From: Solibacillus palustris
GTDB taxonomy: Bacteria; Bacillota; Bacilli; Bacillales_A; Planococcaceae
Reading direction: 5' to 3'
DNA: 64,000 nt
NCBI RefSeq assembly: GCF_022549215.1
Contig: NZ_JAKZFC010000005.1
Location: 225,440-289,439, forward strand
The position numbers and the translations under genes were made by a program. Positions 46,768 through 55,055 of the stretch are shown here, piece after piece. Below the pieces are notes generated by a model. That model was not told the DNA's origin, did no database searches, and worked only from the letters and a program-made list of their open reading frames with translations. Each line of letters begins with the position of its first letter. Position 1 is the stretch's first letter.

Positions 46768-48270
46768 ATGAATATAGAAACTACAGCACAAACATTTGAT
46801 ACTCTTACTTCTGAAACATTAATTGTCGGAGTACAAAAACACCGCGAGCAAATGAAAAATTGGCCAGCATTTATCGAATTTTACGGTGAAACAGTAGATG
46901 CTTGGTTACGTGCCGGTGAAATTATTACCGATGCAAAAAAAATTACGAAGCTACCTTATGCAGGTTCACCGGCTTCATTAAAGCGTGTATACTTCGTTGG
47001 TTTAGGCGAGCGCAAAAACCTAACAGCAAATGAATTACGTGAAGTCTTTGCTGCAGTTGGGAAAGAGTTAAAAGCAGCGAAAATTGGTAATGTAACACTT
47101 TGGGTAGAATCATTTACAACTGATACGCTAGAAGAAGCAGAAGTTGCTTATTTAGCAGGTGAAGGTCTAAATTTAGGCTTTTATTCTGTACAAAACTATA
47201 AAACATCTTCAAACGAAGTAGACGTATACTTCGACCAAATCCAATTCGTAACAGAAGCGGCGATGGACGATGTGGTCGCAAACTTTGAAGTTGGTAAAAT
47301 TTATGCCGATGCGGTAAATGAAGCACGAACACTAATTAACTTACCACCAAACTTACTAACTGCAACGGATTTAGCAAATTACGCAACAGAGCTAGCCAAC
47401 CAATATGATTTAGAAATCGAAGTGTTAAATAAAGCACAAATTGAAGAGCTTGGTATGGGCGGAATTTTAGCGGTTAATAAAGGTTCGGTTGAAGAGCCAC
47501 GCTTAATTACGATCAAATACCAAGGGAAACAAAAATGGGAAGATGTAATTGGCTTTGTTGGTAAAGGTGTAACGTATGATACAGGTGGATACTCATTAAA
47601 ACCGCGTGAAGGTATGGTTGGTATGAAGGGTGACATGGGAGGCGCTGCTGCTGTACTAGGAGCAATGCGTATTATCGGTGAAACACGTCCAAAACAAAAC
47701 GTTGTCGCAGTAATTGGTTCTACGGACAATATGGTTTCAGGTGAAGCGTTTAAACCAGATGATGTCATTACAATGTACAATGGTAAAACAGTAGAAGTAT
47801 TAAATACAGATGCTGAAGGTCGATTAGTATTAGCCGATGCTACAACTTATGCAAAACAACAAGGCGCGGATTATTTAATCGATGTCGCTACATTAACAGG
47901 TGGGGTAATTGTCGCGCTAGGTAAAGATAAAACAGGCGCACTAACAAATGATGAAGAATTTTTCGAAGAGTTTATGGGTGCTGCCATTGAAGCAGGGGAA
48001 TTCGTATGGCGCTTACCTTTAACTGAAAGCGACAAAAAACGTATTCGTAAATCGGATGTAGCCGACTTAAATAACTCACCAGGGCGCGATGGTCATATGA
48101 TTTTCGGTGGAGGCTTCGTTGGTGAATTCGCAGAAAATACACCATGGATTCACTTAGATATCGCGGGGACATCAGATGCTGATGCACCACATGTATTAGG
48201 TCCTAAAGGTGGTACGGGCGTTATGGTTCGTACACTTGCTACGTTAGTAGAGTTACGCGATAACGAATAA
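46768..48270 (+). CDS. pepA: Leucyl aminopeptidase (M17), YuiE/PepA
   Basis: 500 residues, M17 family. The signature NTDAEGRLVLAD (about 349-360) and metal/catalytic residues in VGKGVTYDTGGYSLKP (about 262-277) and GDMGGAAAVLGA are present. It cleaves N-terminal residues, especially Leu, from peptides using two metals; hexameric and cytoplasmic in the family. ATG 46768 follows TAGGAGGCGTTTTGTT. Confidence 0.96.
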   Translation: MNIETTAQTFDTLTSETLIVGVQKHREQMKNWPAFIEFYGETVDAWLRAGEIITDAKKITKLPYAGSPASLKRVYFVGLGERKNLTANELREVFAAVGKELKAAKIGNVTLWVESFTTDTLEEAEVAYLAGEGLNLGFYSVQNYKTSSNEVDVYFDQIQFVTEAAMDDVVANFEVGKIYADAVNEARTLINLPPNLLTATDLANYATELANQYDLEIEVLNKAQIEELGMGGILAVNKGSVEEPRLITIKYQGKQKWEDVIGFVGKGVTYDTGGYSLKPREGMVGMKGDMGGAAAVLGAMRIIGETRPKQNVVAVIGSTDNMVSGEAFKPDDVITMYNGKTVEVLNTDAEGRLVLADATTYAKQQGADYLIDVATLTGGVIVALGKDKTGALTNDEEFFEEFMGAAIEAGEFVWRLPLTESDKKRIRKSDVADLNNSPGRDGHMIFGGGFVGEFAENTPWIHLDIAGTSDADAPHVLGPKGGTGVMVRTLATLVELRDNE

Positions 48271-48387
48271 CAATAACAAGCCCCTTTTACGGGCATATGA
48301 TCTCCCATCGACGCTTTCAAAGCCTTAATGCGGACGTCTTATTGTAGTTTTTAAACAAAGTCATGAAGTTTATAAAAAAAGTTTGAT

Positions 48388-48421
48388 GAAAAATCCTGAG
48401 TTGATACGCAGGATTTTTCTC
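48388..48421 (+). terminator. pepA terminator
   Basis: GAAAAATCCTG and CAGGATTTTTC, an 11-bp stem. The rest of the 305-bp pepA-VOC gap shows nothing recognisable. Confidence 0.85.
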
Positions 48422-48576
48422 GTTTCATAAACAAGCCATAGTATTGAATCATGTTTTTTATGTAAGGTTAGCGAGCGATGGGTGAGGTAAACAAAAAGAG
48501 TTTTGAGAAGATAAAGATTACAATAAATACGGAGTAAGAATTTTTGCATATCGAAGATGAAAGAAGGATTAATAAA

Positions 48577-48999
48577 ATGATACAATCTGTTGTACATATT
48601 GCTTTAGTTGTTCAAGATTATGATGAAGCTATTGAGTTTTACACAAAAAAACTACATTTTACGTTAATTGAAGATATATATCAACCAGAACAAGATAAAC
48701 GATGGGTAGTAGTATCCCCACCTGGCTCATCTGGTACTACAATATTACTTGCAAGGGCTTCAAAACCCGAACAAACATCTATTATTGGTAATCAAGCAGG
48801 AGGAAGAGTTTTTCTATTCCTTGGGACAGATGACTTTTGGCGAGATTATAATGAAATGATAGGTAAGGGAATTGAATTCGTTAGAGAACCAAAAGAACAA
48901 TCATATGGTATTGTTGCGGTATTTAAAGATTTGTACGGAAACTTATGGGATTTAATCCAATTTGAAAAAAATCATCCTATGTTCCAACGAGTAAAATAG
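48577..48999 (+). CDS. VOC (glyoxalase-fold) family protein
   Basis: 140 residues, vicinal oxygen chelate fold. Two beta-alpha-beta units: IALVVQDYDEAIEFYTKKL (about 9-27), with metal-binding His about residue 8, and VFKDLYGNLWDLIQF (about 118-132) with the terminal Glu-type strand. Members act as glyoxalases, dioxygenases or antibiotic-modifying enzymes; the substrate is not predictable here. ATG 48577 follows AGAAGGATTAATAAA. More AT-rich than pepA. Confidence 0.85.
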   Translation: MIQSVVHIALVVQDYDEAIEFYTKKLHFTLIEDIYQPEQDKRWVVVSPPGSSGTTILLARASKPEQTSIIGNQAGGRVFLFLGTDDFWRDYNEMIGKGIEFVREPKEQSYGIVAVFKDLYGNLWDLIQFEKNHPMFQRVK

Positions 49000-49405
49000 A
49001 CTAAAACCTTTAGAGCACTTATCAAAGTACTCATATATTTATAAAGCATACAAAACGAACCTAAATAATATTTCCAAATCAAAGGTAGGGAATACAAGGG
49101 AAAGCAATAAACGCTGTTAAATTAGTGTTTGTAGCCTTTTTTATGAACATTGTTATGCGTGTTTTTATGAAACGGTATATAAACATAGCTATAAAAAGAC
49201 CTTCCTGATTTTGCACAAAATCACTGCAGATATGCTGTCTAAATAAAAAACGTGCATGTATAGACAATTTATTAATGCTGTAAATTTACCTTTTTAAGAT
49301 TAGCTTATACAAAACAATAGCCTACAATTCGAGAATTATAGGCGAGTAACTAATAGCAAGAAATGCGGTAGAATATGCTAGGAAAAAGGGGAGGAGGCTT
49401 TACAA
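49000..49405 (+). other. Intergenic region upstream of the Tyr/Pro-rich gene
   Basis: About 405 bp without a supported gene. A hairpin GCCTACAATTC/GAATTATAGGC (49320-49342, one mismatch) lies 60 nt before the next gene. A 62-codon minus-strand frame has no ribosome site. Confidence 0.4.
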
Positions 49406-49603
49406 TTGGTGAATCGTTATCCATATGGTGGCTTTGGCGGCTTTTTTCCATTCGGCGCACCATTTCTAGGAGGATTTTTAGGGAGTTTTTTAGGGGGTTC
49501 ATTTAACCGTTATCCGCAACCATACTATTACTATCCGCCGTATCCATATCCATATCAACCGTACCAACCTTATCCACCATATCGCAGACACCGTAATTGG
49601 TAA
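49406..49603 (+). CDS. Small Gly/Phe- and Tyr/Pro-rich protein
   Basis: About 65 residues. The first half is Gly/Phe rich (GGFGGFFPFGAPFLGGFLGS), the second a Tyr/Pro tract (YYYYPPYPYPYQPYQPYPPY) ending RRHRNW. TTG 49406 is favoured since GAGGAGG lies 8 nt upstream; GTG 49409 is possible. Composition is like small spore-coat or surface proteins of Bacilli, which is only an analogy. No family recognised. Strong ribosome site suggests it is expressed. Confidence 0.65.
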   Translation: MVNRYPYGGFGGFFPFGAPFLGGFLGSFLGGSFNRYPQPYYYYPPYPYPYQPYQPYPPYRRHRNW

Positions 49604-49697
49604 GGCCATACGTATAACATAAGAACATTCTTGCTCACCCCACCATTGTTAGCTATGATAAGTAAAGAAATATTACGAGCTTTGAGGGAATTAATTT

Positions 49698-50258
49698 ATG
49701 AAAAATCCATATTTATATGGTTACTTACCACTATTTACAATCATTTTATTTAGTTTTACATTTGGTATTTTTGGAGTATCTGAATCGCTTCAGTTTTTTC
49801 AATCTATCGGTGTATACAATGGGATGCGTGAGTTTTTATCGGATTTAGAGTTGCGTTTTGTGCTATTAATTGTATTTGCATTATTATTTTTCATGGTTTT
49901 TTCGGCATTAAAGTTGATTGGTGAAACAATTCATGAACTTGGCATGTTATTTTTTTCGAAGGATAAAGAAGGTCAAACTATTCATGCAGCACGCGGTGGC
50001 TATGTGATTTTCTTTTTCGGTGCGTTTGCATCAGTTATTGGAATTCAATCTTGGATACTATTAATTGCTGTATTTTTAACGACTACGTTCTGTTATTTCA
50101 TTTATTACGTCTATAAAATGAGCCAATACATGTCGGTTGTTGGTGTAATTGGGCTTATATTCTTTGAAGTGTTATCGTGGTGTTTATTATTAGCGTTAAT
50201 CGTTTACGCGATTGTGAAATTGTATAATGGTGTAATAGCGAGTTTGCCGTTTGTATAA
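49698..50258 (+). CDS. yufK: YufK family membrane protein (DUF5366)
   Basis: 186 residues with five membrane segments (about 8-28, 50-72, 97-117, 120-138, 150-175). It matches YufK in length, hydrophobic profile and position near pbpD. Function unknown. ATG with a TTGAGGGAATTAATTT site upstream. Strong terminator downstream. Confidence 0.78.
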   Translation: MKNPYLYGYLPLFTIILFSFTFGIFGVSESLQFFQSIGVYNGMREFLSDLELRFVLLIVFALLFFMVFSALKLIGETIHELGMLFFSKDKEGQTIHAARGGYVIFFFGAFASVIGIQSWILLIAVFLTTTFCYFIYYVYKMSQYMSVVGVIGLIFFEVLSWCLLLALIVYAIVKLYNGVIASLPFV

Positions 50259-50261
50259 TGT

Positions 50262-50309
50262 AAAAAGCTTGTTTGTCTTAAGTTAATTCAAGACAAACAA
50301 GCTTTTTTA
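50262..50309 (+). terminator. yufK terminator
   Basis: AAAAAGCTTGTTTGTCTT and AAGACAAACAAGCTTTTT, 18-bp perfect stem; works in both directions. Confidence 0.95.
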
Positions 50310-50334
50310 TGTGGGTAGGAAAATATAAAATGTT

Positions 50335-52188
50335 CTAATTGGTTATGGCATTGAAAATTGAGAAATGAATCTTTTGCTTTTCAATTGCTTCCATCGAGCG
50401 TGGTGTATCATAACCGATCCATACGGCTGTCGTATAATCATTTGTTAAGCCTGCAACCCAATAATCTTTAAACTGATTGGTAGTACCTGTTTTTGCACCG
50501 AGATAGCCTGAAGAGCTATATAATCCTTTTCCTGTACCGTTTGTGACTACTTTATGCAATAAATCCCGCATCGTATTGACAGTGCTTGCCGACCAAATTT
50601 TCTCACGTTCACGTGGCCAACTATAGATTGTTTCCCCTTGTAAATTTGTTACTTTACGAATACTACGTGCGGGTGCATAAAAGCCGTCAATAAAGCTAGA
50701 ATACGCATCGGCTAATTCAAGTGAGGTAACACCGTAAGTTAACCCTCCTAAAGCTGACGCATATGTACGATCCTTATCGATAATCGAGCGGAATTGGAAA
50801 CGATCGATATATGAGAAGGCGGTATCCACACCAATTGTATTGTAAAGCCTTAATGCAGCTGTATTAATACTGTCTTGGAATGCCTTCTCAATCGTTACGT
50901 TGCCATACCAAATCCCTCTGTAGTTTTCAGGACAGAAATTACCTACACAATATTGTGCGCCACTAACAATGGAATTTTTTGTAGCGGTTGTTGTTTCGAA
51001 ATACGGGGCAAACACGCTAATTGGTTTAAAGGCAGAACCTGGTTGACGAGGGGATTGAAATGCCCGATGTAAATCATACTTTTGATAATTCTTGCCACCG
51101 AAAATGCTGACGATTTCACGTGTTTCATTATTGATAACTGTCGCACTCGCTTGTAATTCTGAGTGAGATAAAATATCGTTAATTGCTGCCTCATCTTGCT
51201 TCTGCTTATCTGGCTGGAGCGCAGTATAGATATGGATACCTTGCTGTAATAGGGTATCAATTTTCTTTTGTAGCTCTAGCTGTAAAAATTCTTTTTCCAT
51301 TTTGTCTGTCGTAGAAGCAATTTGTTCATTATAACCTGTTTGCTCGCCGATGAGCCATTTCAACTCTTGTAAAACATAAGTGCTATAACTTGGATACTGT
51401 TGAATCTTTGTTTTAACAGCGAGTTCAATTGGCTGTTGCTTATGCATAGCTGCTTCTTGTAAGGTTAATATTTGATGTTCAGTTAATTTATCAAGTAAGC
51501 GTTCTTGACGGGCTTTCGTATTGTCAAAGTTTCGTAATGGATCATACAAGGATGGGTTATTCGGAATCGCGGCAATAAACGCCATTTCCGCTATCGTTAG
51601 TTTTTCGAGCGGGCGATCAAAATAATAGGTTGCCGCTGCACCGATACCATATACCTGATTGCTAAAGTACATTTCATTTAAGTACATTTCTAAAATTTCT
51701 TCTTTTGAATAAACTTTTTCAAGCTCATACGAGTAAAATAGCTCCATTAGTTTACGTTCATATGTTTTGTCGACTGATAAATACCGCATACGGACGAGCT
51801 GTTGCGTAATGGTCGACCCACCTTGCTGAATCGACTGCTCATTGCTATTGGCAATAAATGCACGTGCAATCGCGCTGACATCAAAGCCGATATGATCATA
51901 AAAACTTTCATCTTCACTAAAAATAAAAATATCCTTCACCACTTCAGGAATATCATCAAGCTTTAGAGGCTGTGACCATTCTGTATATTCTTCACTAAAA
52001 ATTTCATTGTTCGCATCGTACAATGTGATTGGTAATGTCGAAACAGTATTTTCAGGAAGCTCCATCGATTTTTCGATAAGTTGTTCGTGCTGTTGTGCTT
52101 TTGCGAGTTCTTTCCATACTTCGCTTCCGAGTAAAAGTAGTAAAGGGATGCTACATAAGATAAGCATGTAGCCAAAAACTTGTTTCAT
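50335..52188 (-). CDS. pbpD: Class A penicillin-binding protein 4 (PbpD)
   Basis: 617 residues. An N-terminal membrane anchor (about 4-21) is followed by a glycosyltransferase-51 domain (about 60-230; EDESFYDHIGFD with Glu92, GGSTITQQLVR) and a transpeptidase domain (about 330-600; SxxK at Ser385 in PGSAFKP, SxN in DSINTAA, KTG in GAKTGTTN). All catalytic motifs are present, so it both polymerises and cross-links peptidoglycan. B. subtilis PbpD is 624 residues and lies beside yufK. ATG follows AGGGGGTAATTT, which directly adjoins repeat copy C in the leader. Confidence 0.95.
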   Translation of the reverse strand: MKQVFGYMLILCSIPLLLLLGSEVWKELAKAQQHEQLIEKSMELPENTVSTLPITLYDANNEIFSEEYTEWSQPLKLDDIPEVVKDIFIFSEDESFYDHIGFDVSAIARAFIANSNEQSIQQGGSTITQQLVRMRYLSVDKTYERKLMELFYSYELEKVYSKEEILEMYLNEMYFSNQVYGIGAAATYYFDRPLEKLTIAEMAFIAAIPNNPSLYDPLRNFDNTKARQERLLDKLTEHQILTLQEAAMHKQQPIELAVKTKIQQYPSYSTYVLQELKWLIGEQTGYNEQIASTTDKMEKEFLQLELQKKIDTLLQQGIHIYTALQPDKQKQDEAAINDILSHSELQASATVINNETREIVSIFGGKNYQKYDLHRAFQSPRQPGSAFKPISVFAPYFETTTATKNSIVSGAQYCVGNFCPENYRGIWYGNVTIEKAFQDSINTAALRLYNTIGVDTAFSYIDRFQFRSIIDKDRTYASALGGLTYGVTSLELADAYSSFIDGFYAPARSIRKVTNLQGETIYSWPREREKIWSASTVNTMRDLLHKVVTNGTGKGLYSSSGYLGAKTGTTNQFKDYWVAGLTNDYTTAVWIGYDTPRSMEAIEKQKIHFSIFNAITN

Positions 52189-52202
52189 AAATTACCCCCT
52201 AA

Positions 52203-52330
52203 TCAATTACGCCTCGGCGTAATTGCGTCCAGATTTTTTTCGAGCTCGCTCGAAAAACTCCCCTAAAAAATCTGTGACATCCGCCGAGGCATTAACTTGA
52301 TTCAGCCGGGGTTTGAACCCCCACTGAATA
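52203..52330 (-). repeat. Dispersed hairpin repeat, family 1, copy C
   Basis: Opposite orientation to A and B. Read on the minus strand: ATTCAG...CTGAAT around GGGGTTCAAACCCC (52300-52329), then CTCGGCGGATGTCACAG, a middle hairpin TTTTTCGAGC/GCTCGAAAAA-like, and CAATTACGCC/GGCGTAATTG (52204-52225). The terminal hairpin ends 15 nt before the pbpD ATG, so the copy forms the pbpD leader. The arm sequence equals copy A, while the loop dinucleotide is read as GA in both. Confidence 0.85.
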
Positions 52331-52468
52331 GAATTGCATATTTAGCAATCATCTCCCACTTATAGAAGAAGGGAACTTCTGTACCTGTCGTTTCGCTTTC
52401 GGTACAAAAAGAATTGCTGAAGCCAGTTATATGTATCTACAAAAGAGTACCATAAAAGGGACATACAT
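52331..52468 (-). other. Possible transposon right-end remnant upstream of pbpD
   Basis: Read on the minus strand, a GTACC/GGTAC stem (52381-52404) is followed by GAAGTTCCCTTCTTCTATAA and GTGGGAGATG. Its CTTCTATAAG core resembles the right-end hairpin found after IS605-type tnpB genes. No transposase or TnpB is present. Identification is tentative. Confidence 0.3.
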
Positions 52469-53695
52469 TTAAGCGTGGTTTTTTAAAAGTTCATTCATAT
52501 ATTGTTTTGGAAGTTTACGTAAGAAATACATTACTGTAAAAGCACTTAAAAATAATAAGCCCGTTGTGTAAAATACTGAATGAATACCACCAAAGCTTGC
52601 AACAATCCCACCAAGTACTGGTCCTAAAATATTGCCAAGGAAACGGAAACTTTGGTTATAGCCCATAATCTCACCCTGCACTTCAATAGGTGCTTCACGA
52701 CGAATGAGCGCGGTTGTAATTGGAATTAGCCCACCAGACACAATACCAAACATGAAGCGTAATAAAATAAGCTGCCAAAGCTCTGTAACGAATGCCTGTG
52801 GAATAATGAAAACAACTGCAAGGATAAGTAAAAAAGATAATACTTTTTCGTAGCCATGATGGTCACTCAGTTTTCCCCAAAAGCGTGCAAATAATATATT
52901 CCCAAGCCCTGCAGCACTAAATGTAACGCCTGCAAGCATCGCAACTTCCTGTGTGCGAGAAAGTTCAGAGACATAAAGCGAAAGCAAAGGCTGAATACTA
53001 AAGTTCCCGATTTGAATAAGTGTTGTAACGAGCATGACATTTAAAATGAGGCGGTGATGAAAAATCGCCCAAATGACATTTTTGCGTGAGTAGATGGAAT
53101 TTTTCATTTTACGAATAATCGTAGGTTCATGAATACCAATGATAATAATGATTGCAGCAATCGTAATTGAGATTGCAGTAATAATAAATGTATATTTAAA
53201 ACCAAATGAATCGGCCATTATTCCACCAATGACAGGACCAAATAATGTCCCACCAACACTTCCCATCTGTAGTGTTCCAAGAGTTTTACCAGCGACTTCT
53301 TTCCGTGTGTGTTTACTAATAAACGCCATAGAAGTAGGAATAAAGCCTGTTACGATCCCCATTGCGAGCCTCAGTAAGAAAAATTGTTCAACGTTTTGTA
53401 CGTAACCCATTAAGAAAATACTCGCAGCAATGCCGAAGCAGTTAATTATCATAATTGGCTTGTAACCATATTTATCGGCAATTCTTCCCCAAATGGGTGA
53501 CATTAACAGTGCGCTAATAAAGGTCGCTGCAAAAATTAAACCAGCCCAAGTTTGTACGTAGCTATCTGAAAAATCACCTAACGTATCAATATATAGTGAT
53601 AAAAAGGGCATAATCATTGTAGCTGAAGCTGCTACGATAAAATTGGCAATTAAAATGATGATGAAGTTATGTTTCATATTTTGCAAATAAATCAC
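52469..53695 (-). CDS. MFS multidrug transporter (YuxJ-like)
   Basis: About 408 residues, 12 membrane segments. Motif A WGRIADKYGYKP (about 70-81) and a repeat of it, WGKLSDHHGYEK, in the second half; motif C-like GTLFGPVIGGIMAD in TM5. Position next to pbpD matches B. subtilis yuxJ. Start uncertain: GTG 53695 is only 3 nt from GGAAG, TTG 53686 is 11 nt from it, and ATG 53677 has no site. Probably a proton-driven drug exporter; substrate unknown. Confidence 0.82.
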   Translation of the reverse strand: MIYLQNMKHNFIIILIANFIVAASATMIMPFLSLYIDTLGDFSDSYVQTWAGLIFAATFISALLMSPIWGRIADKYGYKPIMIINCFGIAASIFLMGYVQNVEQFFLLRLAMGIVTGFIPTSMAFISKHTRKEVAGKTLGTLQMGSVGGTLFGPVIGGIMADSFGFKYTFIITAISITIAAIIIIIGIHEPTIIRKMKNSIYSRKNVIWAIFHHRLILNVMLVTTLIQIGNFSIQPLLSLYVSELSRTQEVAMLAGVTFSAAGLGNILFARFWGKLSDHHGYEKVLSFLLILAVVFIIPQAFVTELWQLILLRFMFGIVSGGLIPITTALIRREAPIEVQGEIMGYNQSFRFLGNILGPVLGGIVASFGGIHSVFYTTGLLFLSAFTVMYFLRKLPKQYMNELLKNHA

Positions 53696-53915
53696 ATTCT
53701 TCCGTAAATTTATTAATTAAATTTCAGTATAACTTATTTCGGGTTCCGAAGAAAGTGCTTCGCAAGTTAATAGCAGAAATTGCATAACTTGTGGTAAACT
53801 GAAACTTGGTAGCAATGGGAGAATATAAATGGATATACTGTCATTGATTTTTCATGTAAACATTTCTATTTATCTATACCCAAGCATTCATAATTTATTT
53901 AAAGGAGAGACAAAT

Positions 53916-54503
53916 ATGCTTCCACAATTATCAAAAGAATTAAATCCTGGTGAAGTAATGGTAGAAATGAACACAACTATGGGTTCAATCAAAATTAAAT
54001 TATTCCCAGAGCAAGCACCAAAAACAGTTGAAAACTTTTTAGGTCATGCAAAATCGGGTTATTATAACGGCATTATTTTCCACCGTGTTATTCCTAAATT
54101 CATGATTCAAGGTGGCGACCCAACTGGTACAGGTATGGGCGGCGAATCAATTTGGGGTGGTACTTTCGAAGACGAGTGTGTTCCAGAGTTATTAAACATC
54201 CGTGGTGCACTATCTATGGCAAACGCTGGTCCTGGCACAAACGGTTCTCAATTCTTTATTGTACAAGCTCCTCAAGTTGAAGTTTCGATGTTAAAGCAAA
54301 TGGAAGTTCGTGGCTGGTCTAAAGAAGAAGTAGAATTTTATAAGAAAAACGGTGGTACACCATGGTTAGACGGTAAGCACACTGTATTCGGTCAAGTAGT
54401 TGAAGGTATGGAAGTTGTTGACAAAATTACGAACGTTGACCGAAATATGCACGATAAACCAAAAGAAGATGTTAAAATTGAGTCAATCACTGTAATTGAC
54501 TAA
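53916..54503 (+). CDS. Peptidyl-prolyl cis-trans isomerase (cyclophilin)
   Basis: 195 residues. Cyclophilin active site: [19 protein letters not shown] (about 53-71; Arg, Phe, Met, Gln) and [15 protein letters not shown] (about 103-117). An insertion at about 120-150 ([20 protein letters not shown]) makes it longer than PpiB (143). No signal peptide, so cytoplasmic. ATG 53916 follows AAAGGAGAGACAAAT. Confidence 0.94.
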   Translation: MLPQLSKELNPGEVMVEMNTTMGSIKIKLFPEQAPKTVENFLGHAKSGYYNGIIFHRVIPKFMIQGGDPTGTGMGGESIWGGTFEDECVPELLNIRGALSMANAGPGTNGSQFFIVQAPQVEVSMLKQMEVRGWSKEEVEFYKKNGGTPWLDGKHTVFGQVVEGMEVVDKITNVDRNMHDKPKEDVKIESITVID

Positions 54504-54526
54504 TTTTTAAAGGATGTGTTTCGCGG

Positions 54527-54757
54527 GTGAATCAATTTTTAATCAATTTCTCTGGTGGCTTCTTATATTTCCCTAAAGATAAATCGCTTTATTTACCAGC
54601 TGCTATTGAATTTTTGATTTTAATCATTATTGTTTTTGCAACATTTTATTTATTCCGTCGAATTTCTGCTCGTCAAGCTGAAAAGGCACAACATCTAGAA
54701 ATGCGCGCGTTACAAGAGCGTGATGAGCGCATGGCGAAAGAAAATGCAAGAAAATAA
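54527..54757 (+). CDS. Small membrane protein with charged helical tail
   Basis: 76 residues from GTG 54527 with AAAGGATG about 10 nt upstream. One membrane segment (about 24-44, AAIEFLILIIIVFATFYLF), then a strongly charged helix RRISARQAEKAQHLEMRALQ continuing ERDERMAKENARK, probably a coiled coil in the cytoplasm. It lies 23 nt after the cyclophilin gene and is likely co-transcribed. No family recognised. Confidence 0.7.
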   Translation: MNQFLINFSGGFLYFPKDKSLYLPAAIEFLILIIIVFATFYLFRRISARQAEKAQHLEMRALQERDERMAKENARK

Positions 54758-54776
54758 CTGCAAAAGCAATATACAA

Positions 54777-54810
54777 AAAGCGTCCCGAAGCTAAATTGGG
54801 GCGCTTTTGT
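54777..54810 (+). terminator. Terminator after cyclophilin operon
   Basis: AAAAGCGTCCC and GGGGCGCTTTT (one G-U), followed by GTTCTTG; the family 2 element starts at once. Confidence 0.8.
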
Positions 54811-55055
54811 TCTTGTTAAGGAAACTATAAACTATCGCATTGAGGATAACTTTTACAAAAAGTCAACTCCCGTCTAGGTTAAAGCGCCAGCCCCTCGCAC
54901 CATTAGAACCCTCATGCAAAAGTGGTGGAGCGTTTACTTTTTCGTCGGGCCCTCCAAAACTTGCGGCCCACACGATGTGAGTCATTGGAGGCATGCCACA
55001 TGGACGTGGCGTTTTGCCCACTCGGGGCTGGAAGGGCGCTTTAGCGCTTTTGTTC
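54811..55055 (+). repeat. Structured dispersed element, family 2, copy 2
   Basis: About 245 bp, same orientation and architecture as 45757-46000: TTAAGGAAAC leader, GTCTAG (54872), AGCGCC+AGCCCC (54883-54894) pairing with GGGGCT (55024-55029) and GGCGCT (55035-55040), and the same inner hairpins. Positions 54969-55018 are identical to 45914-45963. Like copy 1 it lies between the terminator of a plus-strand gene and the stop codon of a converging minus-strand gene. Confidence 0.88.

Noticed and set aside
49079..49267. 62-codon minus-strand ORF after the VOC gene
   Set aside because: No ribosome site and no domain; intergenic noise.
52300..52330. tRNA T-arm (GGGGTTCAAACCCC) suggesting a tRNA gene upstream of pbpD
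   Set aside because: No acceptor, D or anticodon arms can be built around it; copy B has the same TTCAAA loop in a non-tRNA hairpin.
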